Below are positions 12,301 through 27,300 of a stretch of DNA of 64,000 bases, piece after piece. Each line of letters starts with the position of its first letter. The stretch's first letter is position 1. Origin of the DNA: Aphidius gifuensis (Eukaryota > Arthropoda > Insecta > Hymenoptera > Braconidae). Below the pieces are notes generated by a model. It did not search any database. It saw nothing but the letters and a program-made list of their open reading frames with translations, and was not told the DNA's origin. The translations under genes and the position numbers were made by a program. The stretch lies in the NCBI RefSeq assembly GCF_014905175.1, contig NC_057789.1:28206555-28270554 (forward strand), given 5' to 3'.

Positions 12301-15300
12301 ATCCAAAGGTTTGCCATTACTCTCATTAAATGGCAAAAAAAATTTACGATGATTTGAAATATTTTCTATCGTAAAAATAAAAATATAAAAAAAAAAAAAA
12401 CAAAAGAAATTAATCCCTTGAAAAACACGTATGCATGCTCATAAAAATCTAAGCACAAGAAAAGTCATAAAAAATAATAATAACATAGAGAGAGAGTTAA
12501 AATATAATTTGCAATTTCAACAAAAAAAATAAAATTCATCCAGCAGATTTATTTATTTTTTATTTAAATTAATGACAAATTAATTTTTATAAAATTTCCA
12601 TGTATTTTTTTAAATAAATTATTTAATTATTAATTAATTAACAGTTATAATTAAATAAATTGAATTATTAGTTTGATTTTATTTTTTCTGGAATTTTAAA
12701 TCAAGATTGACATTTATTGTAAATTAATATTCACCTTTGAATTACAAATAAAGACTCAGACTCAATTCTCTTTTTACCACCAAGACGTTGAGATTGATTG
12801 TCTACGTGATAGTGTATATCAAGAATACATATATATTTATATTCGCGTCTGTGACAACCAATTTTCACGTCTATTGATCTCTTCAAGTCGATACTCTCTT
12901 CCATCTTCTAAAAATACAAAAAAATATACAAAAAAAAAATCTATTCTCATTTTATTTTATTCAATATTTTTTTGCACTATTTAATTTATTTTATTAGCTA
13001 AGTGACATCTATATTTCAACTATTTTTTTTCTATTTTTTGTTATTTTTTTAAATAATAAATCACTACAAAACTAATGAAGATCCTTTTTTTTTTTTTAAA
13101 TTACTTTTTAAGTTTAATTTTTGCTAGCTTGGCCTCTCTCAACTTGTAAAAACACTCTTTAACTTTTTTACTTTATGCTTGAAAATATAAAAAACCTTTT
13201 ACAATAATTTATTTTAATTTTTTATTAATTCAATTTAAATACTTTTTTTTTTAGTGAATTTATAATTCTAAAAATCATTTTTTAAAATTCTTTTTAAATA
13301 TATTAGCTTTGAAATAAAAGTTTATAATTTTTTTGTGTATAATTACCTGAATTTTATTGAAATAAAAAAAATAAAATATTTAGATTTTTGTTTATTAACT
13401 TAAATTAAAATTCAATTTTATTGTTAATTTTAAATAGTTTATTATTTAATTGACACGTTAGGCTTATTTTAATTTGTCGTATACCTGTTGATCAAAATAA
13501 ATAAAATATCATGCTTTTTTCCATATTAACTGTTTACATTTCCGGTTAAAAAAAAATCTACTTGGCATCAACATCATAGTGAACCTTTATTCCCTTCAAA
13601 CATCAATGAAAATAAAAATAAAAAAAAAAAAAAACATTGCTACCGCCAACAAATGAAATTCCTAAACGTTCTTTATCAGTATTTTTTTATCTCTTCTTTT
13701 TTTTTTTCACTCTACTCATTCTTGGACCTTATCAATCCGGAAGGTAGAATAGTAATTTTTTTTTTTTTTCAATATGTCAGTAATCGTCGATGAAACATCT
13801 AGTGACGCAAAAATTTTCTATCATTATCGATTATCGACAATGGTAAATACATTCTATAGAATATTTTGTTTATTTTTTTTTATTTTTTTCAGTCTTTATT
13901 TTCTTTTTTGTACATTTTTTTTTTCATTTTTCTAACTGTGTCTTTTAAGTTGATCTTCCATAAAATATTCAGTAGTTTGAAAAATATAACACACATGAAA
14001 GAATCAGGTCGGTGAATTTTGAATTTTTTTCTAAAATCATTGAGGAAAAGAGTGATTTCTTTTTATCTATATAACCTTTTTTTGTCTATTTATTTTCGAA
14101 GCTTTTTTTTTTTTTTATTTTTGTGTATATATTTTCTTCGCAACACAGTGTATGCGAATGGTGATCGATATGTTCACACACTGAATTGGAATACACATAT
14201 ACATATAATGTCAAGTACCCTTTGTCGAATACATTATCTTTATTGCATGTGCATTCATGAAAAAAAAATATATTGTGATAGAATCTTAAACTTGCAGAGT
14301 ATTTGATAAGTTAAAAAATATAAAAAAAACAAATTTAAAAAATATCAGCTTTGTCACTTTGATCAACGTAGACATTTCAAACATATATTTTAAAAATAAG
14401 TGAAAAATATTATTTTGAAAAATTTTTATAAGCCATATTTACACTTAAAATGTCAAGTAGAAAAGTTTTAAAAGTCAAAACAAACATTTTGTCAAATAAA
14501 AAGAATTATATTCTCCAAAAAAAAAATATACATTTACTGATTTTTATTATTACTTTTGATGCTCAATATAATTTATAAAATTTCTTCAGTTTATAAGAAA
14601 GCTCTCATAATTTTTTTATTGACAAAATTTTGCCGAATTTAATTAAGCACATAACAATTAATTGATTAGTTGAATTAACTCATGAATATAATATCGATTT
14701 ATAAAATAAAATAATATTGTATAAATTAAATAAAATTGATTTTATCCACGCCCATAATATCCGGTTATATTCGCGCTATGTTGATCGATAGTGTGAGTAA
14801 ACCGGTAATTATTTTATGAAGCTCAAACACAATACACATCCGTTTTAATCATCACTCAATTATGTGACTGTAATATAGTTTCGTCACAATATCATCTAGT
14901 CAAAAAATAGATAAATCAACTTTATTTATTTCAAAAAATTCATCAATCAAAAAATTTTTAATATTTACCTTGTGTTTACAAAATTTAATTACAAAAATAC
15001 CTGTATATTTAGTATCATTATCATAAACACCCATGAAATAAAATTGGAAAAAACTATAAATTGTTTATAAATTTATTTAATAATTTTTTATAGTGCCATG
15101 CGATGCTTTTTCAACTGTTTAACAAGATTGCCTGGAAGCTGTTTCATGGACATCTCAGTGTCGTTCAGCCTTGTTTATTTATTGTTATTAATATTTAATA
15201 ATTATCATTCGAGTCAATTTAATTTTAACAATTAATATATTAACATTTTAATGTTTATCATAATCAATGTCATCATGCAACTATTGCTACAAGGGCCTAT

Positions 15301-18300
15301 GTGTTTTACTTTTTGTAAATTTTTTTTTTTTTTTTTCAAACTCTATATGTGTTGCAATGAATTTTTTTAATTAAAAAAAAAACAAAAAAAAGCTCATATA
15401 TTTATTGATTTTATTTTGACTATTTAATGTTTTTTTTATTCAAATTTTTATATGATGAAAAAATTTACATATAAATTATATACATATGCCCTTTTTAAAC
15501 TAGTTGTTTGATATGCGTAGATTTAATAATTAGAGCATAGTTAATAGTTTTTTTTTTTTAATTAAAAAAAAAAAAAAAAAAAAAATTATTTCAATAAAAT
15601 AATAAAAATTTAATTTATTGAAATAATTTTTAAAAAATTAATGTGTTTTTAGAATAAATAATTATTTCTTCAATGAGGATTGAATTTAAATTGAAAAAAA
15701 AAAAATGAAAATGTAAATTGCTTTATTTGTATTGTAAAAGTGTCGAAATATATTGAGATAAATATTCGAGATAATAATTAAAATTGAAGAAATAATGAAT
15801 TTTAAAAATGATATTAAGTAATGAATTGATTTGTATTACAGCATGCATTATTGAATGTTTTCCTGCAGGTGGACCTGAGACACATGGATGAACAAACTGG
15901 CAGTAATGTCGTTGATGTTGGTGTTGATTTGTCCGAGTTTTATATGTCAGTCGAGTGGGATATCCTCGAGGTACCAGCAGTCAGGTATATTTATAAACAT
16001 TTTATTATTTTTTTTTTCAATTATTTTTATACATTATATACACTAGTCTTAATTTAAATTCAGACAATCGATAGTTTAATTACAAATTGTATTTTTTATT
16101 TTTTTTTCTTCATCAAATTTTCATTTCATTTTATCAAATTCCCATTAAAGTTCTGTCAATATATATGAAAAGCTTTTATATTATATATCAAAGAGAATTA
16201 TCATTCTTTTTTTTTAAAAATAATATATTATTTTATAATTTTTTTTTAAACTAAAGCACTTGTCATTTTTTTTATTTTTAAAATGTCAAATTATTATCAA
16301 CATTGTAAGAAATTTATCTCAACTTTTAAAAAGCTTTTTTATTTGTTTTTCATTATATTTATTTTTAAAAAAATAAATAATATTACTGTAAATCTATATT
16401 GATTGACATGGAATTTGATTTTTTTTTTTATATCTTTGAAATAATAATAATAATCGATATGATGGAAGAAAGAAAAAAAAAAAAAAAAGTTTAGAAAGTA
16501 TTTTTATTTTGAAGTAGTTTCAGTAAAAGCTTGAAATTTTAATAAAGCATTCTTTATACTTTTAAAATTGAATATATCTGACAGTTTAAAAAAAGTACAT
16601 AAAAATATAACAAAAAAAAAAGAATATATATACATTGTAAAAATCTAATAACATAAAATTTTTTTAACTTAAAATTATAAAAGTATATTCAACTGTAAAA
16701 GTTTTTTTTTTTGAAATTTTAATATAAGGGATTTAAAGGGTAATAATATCCTTTGATAGTACTAATTTTTAAAACTTATATTTGTTTACAGAAATGAAAA
16801 ATTTTATACTTGCTGTGATGAGCCATATCTTGATATAACATTTAACATAACACTGAGAAGAAAAACTTTGTTTTACACAGTCAACATAATAATTCCATGC
16901 ATGGGAATATCTTTTCTCACTGTACTGACATTTTATCTTCCAAGTGATAGTGGTGAAAAGGTAAACTAATATTTATTTAAACAATATATTAACTCAATTT
17001 TTGTTAAATTATTTCTCCTATATTTTCAATAGAATTTTCGACTAAAAGTAAATTATTTTTTTGCATTTGGATGTGACAAATGAATATCCATCACAATTTA
17101 AATAAAGAGCTTTTTTCTGGTTTATTTTTTAATTTAGTTAATAATTAATTTTTTTAAAATCCATTTAGTTGATATTAATGAAAATTTATTTTTAAATTGA
17201 TAAAATCAATTCAATAAAATGATGTTAAATTTTATATTTTATTTTTTAATTTTCAATCAAATCATTGACGATGATCTCCAATTTCCATGTCATTGAATGT
17301 ATACACTTTGTGTAAATGAAATTCATGGTTGAGCTGCTATCAATTTTGTTATCAAATCTTCGAGTCATTGAACAGATTCATGTTGGTTAAATGGATGTAT
17401 TTTGATCTTGTTTTTAACTATATCGTAGCTGATGACACTTGAATATAGATATTTAACTTGAAAAAATTTATATAATTGCCAAGTAGGACAATGATAATCT
17501 CAAATATAATAAAAAAACGTTGTGTGATTAACAAGTGGAGAAATAAAAGTAATAAAAACAAATAGTCGTTAAAAATTTTATGCTCAAAAAATATTTATTT
17601 TTTTCTATTTTTATTGACCGTTTGTCCTGTCGTTTTACGTCCAGCAAATATCCTCAGGGTTTTTTTTTTTTTTTTCTTTTTGAACGTAGATTATTGTAAA
17701 GTCATGGAAAAAAAAATTTATCATAACGAGGAAATATCAATCATGTTTTATCTTGAAAGATTAATGAATAAAAAATAAAAAATTTTCAAAGAGAAATAAA
17801 AAAAATATGAAAAAAAAAATTGATAAATGTAGTGGAAGAAAGTAAAATTATTATTTTTATCAATTTGTCAATGGGATAAAAAATTATTTACTTATACAAT
17901 AAACATTGTGGTAATTTTTTTTAGAAAACAAATTGTTTCAGTATATAATTTTTTTTTCACTAATTAATAATTAATTTTTGAAATTTTTTTACGTTTGGAT
18001 TTAGTATTGGAAACTAGAAAATTTTCTACTCGGGCTTTACTATTGGTGACTGCTACCGTATTTATTTATTCAACAACAAACATTTCGATTGGAAATCCAT
18101 ATGGCGGATAATATTCGGGGGGTTTTGCTTTATATATTTACAAATTTTCATAATTTTCCAGCTTCTCGTTTGTTTTTAAATAAATAAATTGATAACGCGG
18201 AAAAAATGCGTCCGTTCTATTGGCTGTACCTCGATTTTCAATATAAATATCATTATTTTCACATGTTTATTGTTAAGTTAGCGTCCTTGAAAGTGACAAA

Positions 18301-21300
18301 GTAAATGTAAAACTTGAATCAAATCATACAAAAAACATCTTGACAATTTACCAACTTCAATTATTTTCAACGCTACCATTATATCGACTTTTTTTTTCCT
18401 ATTTATCCAGCTTATATTTTTTTTTTTATATAATTCTATCCAGAGTATAAAATTTGTAAACTTAATTTGTTAATAATTATTTTTTTACTTCACTAACCCA
18501 ATAGAGCCTTGATAAAAATTTTACACATGATTCAATCCAACAGAAATATTGAAAAATAAATAAATATTTTTCATAAATATAAAATTTGTTATATTAAAAA
18601 TAATGGCAAATTTAATCTCGTCAAGTTTTCTTGATGACTGAGTAAAATAGTTGGGTTGAAACCACAAAATAAAATATATTGAGCCATCTTTCATCGTGAC
18701 CCAAAGTAAAAGCATCCAAGTATGGAGAGTTAAGATGTACGCCCACCACTATTTTCAACCCCCAATGGTGCCATGGGGTGTCTCAACTATATATATACCA
18801 TTTTATATAACTAGAGATTAATAACTGGAAAACTCGTGCCACCTGCAGTTTTTCAAACTGAGTAAAAGAAAAAACCATCAACTTCATAACGATGATAATA
18901 ATAATAAAATCATGACGACATTATTATTTTATACTTTTTTTAAACATTTTTTTTTTTTACATTGAAAGAGAAAGAGGGAGAGATAATTTGCATAGTAATC
19001 ATTTTTTAAAAAAATTAAAAAATAATATAGAAATAAAAAGTATTGAAATAAAAAAGTTTTAAAAATTATATTTATCTTTGTCAAGAGCCAAATATTTTAG
19101 TTGAATTTTTTTTAGATTTATTGAAAAATTTTATTCTTTATCACAATGCCAAGTATAAATTATTTTTTTTTTTTTTTTTATTAATGTATTTTATTTATTA
19201 TATTTACTATATTTATTCAGCCTGTTGTTGTTATTATTTTTATTCTCCATGACTATGCAAATTATTGAATTTTTAATATTTAAAATAAATTGAAAAATAT
19301 TGAAAATGAATTACAATTTATAATCCATGGATTTTTGTATTTTTTATTTATTTTTTTATTGTGGAAAAAATAAATGTAGGAATACTGGGCTTTGTTATTT
19401 TTGTTATTTATTAATTTTAAATTTTTGTTGAGGTAATTTTTGGATTTATAAAAGAGATGTATGCATTAATGGACATTCCAAAAATTCTAAAATGATATTT
19501 ATTGTATTAATAATAAATCCATGGGGTAATAAAATGTGAGAACATGCTTGTAAAGTTTTTGAGTGTCTCTTTTACCAGCAAATATTCACTCCATGGACAC
19601 AAAATAAAAGCAAAATTATAATACCAAAATTAAACAATGGCTTTAATACTCTCGAGTTAAAAATATTATCACTGGGGAATATTCTCACTTTATGAATGTT
19701 GGCCACATTCATAGTGACAATTTTATAAATTAAAAAAAAAAGTGAACAAAAGAAAATATAATTTAAATGTCAATTGTATAGTTTTATAACTTATCATCGA
19801 TATTTAAATTTTAGTTTTTACACTCAATATTACAATTATTCATTTATTTTTATTTCCAAGTGATAAAAATATTTTTTTTACTATTTTAAATATTTTTTTC
19901 TATTGACTATATATTTCGATGAATACATTTATCATTTTCTCTTCATTTCAACTAATCAAATTCAAGTAAAATACTATTTTTAAATTTACTATAAAAATAT
20001 TATTCTATTTGAAAAATAAAATCAAAAAAAAATATGAAAATATTAAATTCAATTTTACTTTTTGATGGATTAATTTTTGCTAAAAATATTTATTTGTTTA
20101 TTTTTAATTAACGAATTTTTTTGTGCGAAAATTTTGCAATTTTATTTAAATTTTTATTTCTTTTATAAGAGATAAATAATATTTTGTGAAAAATAAAAAT
20201 TTAATCCTCAAACATAGGAGTATAAAATATTAAAAAAATTTTTTTAAAAATATTTTTATTTTTTGTCAAAAACATTTTGTCTTGAAAGCGATAATTTTTC
20301 TTTTCTCACCCATGGGCATACATTTTAAACATAGATTTACAACTCACAAGCCATTTGTCTCATTTATCAAAATAAATGGATATTCTATTCTTCGGTTTGT
20401 TATTTACGTTCTTTTTAACCCTCCAAACCGGTGGGATTTCATGTGACTCCAACCTGAAGACTAAATTTTTTTTTAATACCTTTATTTATTCATTTAATTT
20501 ATCTTTATTTACACATTTGTTTTATTATTTTATATACATTTCCATCAACAATGTAATTTACTAAAATATATATCTGTATCATCCCATCAAATAACTAAAA
20601 TCAATTTTCAATTTCTACACCATTCAACATCCTCTCTCAGAATACAAAAAAAAATACAAAAAATACTCAAGAGACGAGTGCCTCTTGTGTATATAATAAT
20701 ATAAAAAAAAAAAAATTGATAATATTTTTAGTTGAAGTAAAGAGTTTTCGACAACATGTCGAACATATATCAGAATTTTTTTAAAATATTTTTCATAAAG
20801 TTTGTAAGTTTAAAAATATAAAAAATCAAAAAATAAGTTGATTAATGTTCCAGTTTAAAAAGTTTCTTCCCTTTAATAATAATATAAATAAAATAAAAAT
20901 AATAATATTTTTTTAAACATAATAATTTTAATTATAATTACCAAAAAAAAAAAAAAAGAATTAATTAATTATTTCTATTGTTTTAGGTGACATTATCGAT
21001 TTCGATTCTCATCAGTCTCCACGTGTTTTTTCTACTTGTCGTTGAAATAATACCACCAACGTCACTAGTCGTACCTCTACTTGGAAAATATCTCATATTT
21101 GCAATGATACTTGTTTCAATAAGGTAAGTAATTTTTTATAATTCAATAAAAGCATATTTTTTTTTTATGTAAATTAAAAAACACATTTTATTTTTTATTT
21201 CAACATTTTAATGTAATTAGAAAATTCTTTATATTTAATGTATGTGTGGATGTAAATTTGATGTGAAATTAAATATTACACATGGTGATTAAATAATATA

Positions 21301-24300
21301 ACTCAATTCAAAATTAAGGTTTAATAATTAAATTGTGACACAGTTTAATTTTCTCAAATATAAATAATTAATTTTTTAAAACCAAAATAAACAAAATACA
21401 AATTAATATATATTTTTTATAATATAGTAAATTAAATACTAGAGTCAATTGATTATTTGTTTGATGACTGAGTGGTAACCAGCCTATGATAAAATCATAT
21501 TGAGCCATTCTTTAAACAATCAATTAATTTATATTAATTAAATGTAAATAGATAATATTTTTAAATGAATCATACCACCATGGCTGGTTGTGTACAAGCA
21601 ATAATAATCCATTTCAAGTGCCCAAATTGATCTGTTCAATGCAGTAAATATTGCTGAATAAATAATAGATCATTTTTTGTCATATGCAATTGATAGTGTT
21701 CCAATTGGCGCAATACTAGTCAGAGTCCAAAGTATCCAAACTGTTGTCTAATTAAAAAACAAATCAATCAATCAACGCTCGTAATTGAGTTGTTATTTAT
21801 TGATTTATTTATTTGTTTATTTTTTTTTTTTTTTGATGATAATAAAAATAGATTTAATTAATTATTGAAATTACCTTTCGAAGAAATAATTTACATTTAA
21901 TTTTAAGAATGAAATATCTAGTTCCAAGAACAATTAAATATGGACCAATTATTAGTTGAAACTAAATCAATTCAGCTTTGAGTTATGGTTTTTATTTTTT
22001 TATTATTTAGTGGTTTTTTTGCAATTTAAAATCGTTTGAGGTTTATCTATGTATTCATAAACTATCGACTCATATCGTTTATCTATTTTTGATTTTATTA
22101 CAAATTTGTGACAGTTGGCATTTAGTCTGTCAAGTCATATAACGAATCAGCATAATAAACAGAATGACATTGTGGTTATCGACAGTTTGTGATTACTTGA
22201 ATTTTTTATTTATTTAACTCTAATTAAAATTCATAAATTTATTAAATAAGTCAATTAAAACTAGCACAATTTAAAATTGAATTTTAAATAATAAAAATAG
22301 GAAAATAATTTTAGAAACAATTTATTATCCAAGTTGAAAAACAAATTAAAGTAAATTATTTATTTAAAAATTTTTTTTTCTTATGTTATTTTATAAAATA
22401 GACGAAAAAAAAAATTACAAAAATATTTTCATTTCAAGATAAAATGTACATCCACAGAGGCTTGTTAAAAGTAAAAAAAAAAAAATTATAAGCATAAAAA
22501 TTCGTGAGAAATTAAACAAGAAAATTCTCATTATCGAGCTTTCTTTTTTTTTGTATATTTTTATTGTTGAAAAATAGAGCAAAGGCAATAACAAATCCGT
22601 TTTCAGAGCTTAATTGATTCTTAACATGCGGATGAGTATTTATATACATCAAATACTTTTTACTATTATTTAATTTTTTTTTTTGTATAACAAAACACAT
22701 TATACAACATGATATTTAACCGAAATAAAAGTTTTTTAAATTACGTGATTGCAATTGAATTAAATGTTAAAAAAAAATAAAAGCTATTTAAATACAATAC
22801 TGGTTTTATGCTTATAAAAGTTTATACAAACTTTAGTTTGATAAAACTTTGATTATCATTGATCTATTGATAAAACAAGTAATTAAAACTGAGAAAATAA
22901 AATTAAATAAAATTTTAATTAATAATTTAATCACGTAATTTCATAGAAAAACAATTTATTTATTTTTAAATATTTTATTTATTGGTTAATTTACTGGTAA
23001 ATTAAATTGTTTTTCATAATTAAAATGATAACGATATATACTTGTTTAAATGTGGTTAAATTTCAAAACACATTTATAGCCACAGCTCAATGTGAAACCA
23101 CTGACTTCACTTGAAATACATTGTACATAAAATTTTGAAGATTAAACGATATTTTGATGCATGGAATATTCAACAAAAAAAAAAATTCTATTCAGGGTAT
23201 TTTATTGTTGATACAATTTATTGAAATAATAATTTATTTTTATTTTAAAAGTTTAACTATTAAATGAAATAAAAAATATAAATTAACTTTTTATATATAC
23301 TTTACCAACAAACTTAGCCATACGTGTTTTATAAAAAAAAAAAAATTCATATAAATTGTAGAGGTATTTTCTTTTTTTAAATTTAATTTATTACGGTTTC
23401 ACGAATGAATTGCTTAAATTGTAAGCTTGAAAATCGCTGGGATCATTTATAACTTGTTTCTCTATTTATACGTTAAACATTTCGGTGGTTTATAAAATTT
23501 TATCGACAAAGTCTTTTAAAATTTCTTGGGTTTTACTATATCACCAAAAGAAGAGTTAAAATTTCAAGTTAAATAAGAAAAATTGTTGGCTTGAATGTAG
23601 GTATAGAAAAATAAAAAAAAAAAAGTAAATTTTTTCATTGGATTTTTGCCAGAAATCTAGATAAAAGAAAAAAAAATAAAAAACTTTTTAACAAACAGAA
23701 ACTCTATATTTTTATTTATTTATTTTACTTTTTTTTTTTTTTATTTTATTTTACTTCCACCTCGTAAAGCTAATGTCTTGTTTTACCTTGGCACAGTGCA
23801 TTTACTTGGGCATCTGTATACATTCACAAAGTACCTATATAATTTTTTTTATTTTTTTTTTTTTATTGTTTTAAATTGTTTTATGAATACAGTAGTGGCA
23901 AGTTATAAACACCTCATTAACTAAAAAATAAAACAATAAAGATCAAAAATTACAAAAAAAAAAAAAACAAATAATAAAATCTATTTATTAAAATTGACAT
24001 TATATTATTTAAAAATCATTATTTATATTTTTTTTTTTACAAAAAAAAAACACTTGTTTATTTTTATTGATAAATTTACTATTTTTATTGATAATTTTAC
24101 TATTTTAGTAATGAAATTTTTTATTATCAACACTTAATAATGTTGCTATATTTTCGAATGTTTATTTTTAACTTTTTTATGAGTTGTACAAACGTTATCA
24201 GTGACAAGTTTAAAATTTAGCATGATTGACTTAGTGGAATAATAAAGCTTTTACCAACACTCACGTATCATTGTTTGACGTATGCTTATCATCCAAGTTT

Positions 24301-27300
24301 ATGCTTTGCATATACGTGTCAAATCAACTTTAAAATTATTCAAATAATGTCATTAAATTTTTACTGCTAAAAAAAAATAAAATAAAAACAATAAACTCAA
24401 TTTATTCTATAATAAAATATTATTTTTAAAAATACAAATTAATTTGTTTCTGATAGATGTTATGTATTTTTTTTTTTTAAATAGAAAAAATATTTAAATT
24501 AAAAATTCCAGGGCTAAATGTTGTGCTAGGGAAAAAAATAGAAACACAAAAACAATGAAAATTAAATAAAGAACGTGAAAAAACACATAGACAATGAAAA
24601 TCAATAGAGAAAATTAATCTTTCAATGCTAGATATATAAAAAAATATATAGCTTTTACATTAATCATTTTGTAATAATATTGTTTTTCATTTTATTTTTG
24701 ATATTTTCAAAGTTCAAATTGAAAATTATTAATCATTTTTTCATGTGGATACTTGGAGATAATCTATAATTTGTTTTGCGTATAAATTAAATTTTTTTTT
24801 GGACTTGTTATTGGGGTAAATTGTTGATGAAATATTCAACAGACTGGTGTATCCACTCGGCCACATCTTTGTTAAATCGATTTTAATTTAGAATGAGCTC
24901 TAATGTAAAATTTAGATAAGTGAAAACATGATAGAATAATTATTTAATGAAAATAAAATACAATAAAGCAACCAAGTAATTTTTAATATTAATTAATTGA
25001 TTATAATTAGGATCTTTTCAATAAGTAATGAATTTTTTTTTGTAAATTTATCAAAACTATTATGTAAGGATATTTTTCATTAGTAAATAATGAAAGAAAT
25101 ATGTTGATGCATTTATAAAAAAAATTTCATTTAGTATTTACTTGAAAATAAATTAAAAGAAATTTAATTTTCATGTCAAACCACCTTTTAAAAATTTAAG
25201 TATTAATGAATTTTGTGATATTTCAAGCGTAAATATTTAAAGCACCAAAGGTCCATTCATTTTACAAATTTTTTACTTGAATTTTTATATGTGTATGTAT
25301 TTTTTAACAGTCGGCACATGTAGAATAAAATTATACAAAGTACTTGGATATTATTAATGAAAAAAAATTTTTTTTAGCTACTTGTTTATGTATTTTAAGA
25401 ATTCATTACAAAAAAATTATGTAAAATATTCAATTTCATTTGTAAATAAATACAAATATTTAAATAATTTTTGTCTCAATAATAAAAGAGCTTAATTGAT
25501 ATTGTTTTTAAATTTTTAAATAATAAAATAAAATTTATTAGTATTTAGAGATCCATCAAATTATCTAGTGTGAATTTTATAAAAAGAAAAATCATTTTAT
25601 TTTTTGCCTTTCAAGGCTTTTATAAATTTTTGACGTATTGCAATGTCATTTTTTATCAATTGAATTATGAAAAATCTTCTTTTTTTAGTTACTTTACAAT
25701 CTCCAAAGCTTTATATATATAAAAAAATAAAAATAAAAGCTTGATGGATATATTCCAACGGGAATTTACAGACCACTCAACACGTGACTTATACAGTGAA
25801 GCCATCGAGGTTTATCTTGGATTGCGGGCAAAAGCCAGTCTTTGTATTTTTCTTAAATTTTTTATTTCTTATTTTTATATTTTTTTTTGCTTTATTTAAG
25901 ATTAAGTATTTTTTATATTTTTTTATTGCGAGAAAAATATAAAAAATAGAGTCAAAAAGGAATCTTTCTGTCACATTTTTCACACTTTTTTTCTTTTGTA
26001 CTTTTCATGTACTTGCTATTTTAAATTTCCATATCTTCAGAGAAACCATTGCCATACTGAAAATACATCACGTAAAGAACATTTAAATATTTTCACAAAA
26101 TTACACTGGATAGTAAAATTTTTTATTTATTTATTTTAATCATACATAATCCCGAAATATTCCTCGAAGAAATTACAAAACTGTGTATTAATAAAATCGA
26201 AGGAAAATCAAAATTACATATAAATAAATTTAAAATAATTAAAATAATAAATTAAATAGATAAAATGAAAAAAAAATAGACAATTTAACATGAACTATAT
26301 TTTAAATTACCATTAAATTTTTTAATATTTCCACGATATATTTTTTATCGAGTTATAAATAAATTAAGCATGATTTTTTTGTTATTAAAAAAGTTATATG
26401 AAAAAATAAATAAATAAATTTAAACTCGGAAATGAAAAATTATCGTTGAAACAAGCTTGAAATTAATTTCAACTTGAACTCTTTGGACATTTAATAATGT
26501 ATTTTTTATTGTACCAAACCAATTTTGTCGTTCTTGAAATATTTTTTTTTTTTTCTATAAAATTGTATATTTGTGCAGTCGTATGAAAAAAAATTTATTT
26601 CTTCAGAGAACTGTATAGGATAAAATGAAATTGCTATATAAATATTTTTTTTTTTATATTTTTCTTAAACTTTTTATTCAAGCTTCTGTGATCTTATATA
26701 TATATATATATTTTTGTGATCATTTTATTTTAAAAATTGATCAAGGCTGTTCTTTTCTGTGACATGAACATTTTTTTTAGTGAATAATCTATGAAATGAG
26801 TGTTAATTTTAAAACCACGATGAAGAATGAATTTTTTAAAATTCGCAAACCCTCTTGAGATGTCATATTTACATGTCATTTGACAATTATAAATTTAATA
26901 ATGAAAATTCATGTGGATATTAGCCACGTTCATAAATTAAACAAAAAATATTTCGTGATTTTCTTTCTCGCCTTTTTTTTACATATCAAAAAGTAAAATA
27001 ATTTATCAAAAAGAAGGAAAAATTAGTAAAGTAAATTACAAATAATTTATCTACTTGTGTTTCTTGAGAAAAAAAATATTATCTCACATTTATATAATTA
27101 AATTTACACACTGAAAATTAATTCTAGAATTTTTTTTCCTATTTCTGATATTATCTTTTTGATATTGATCAATTTTATTCACATCCCGACGATGTGTTAA
27201 TTTTAAAGTTCAACTTGCTAAAGAAATTTTGATGTAAAAATAAAAAGTATCCTAAAATAGGTCGATAAAGGGGATCAGAAATAAAAAAAAAGAAAAAATC

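Noticed and set aside
4755..14306. Several 60-95 residue frames in the large receptor intron (for example 8254-8454 and 14019-14306)
   Set aside because: They are rich in Phe, Leu, Tyr and Lys from T and A runs, lack family resemblance and are expected by chance at this base composition.
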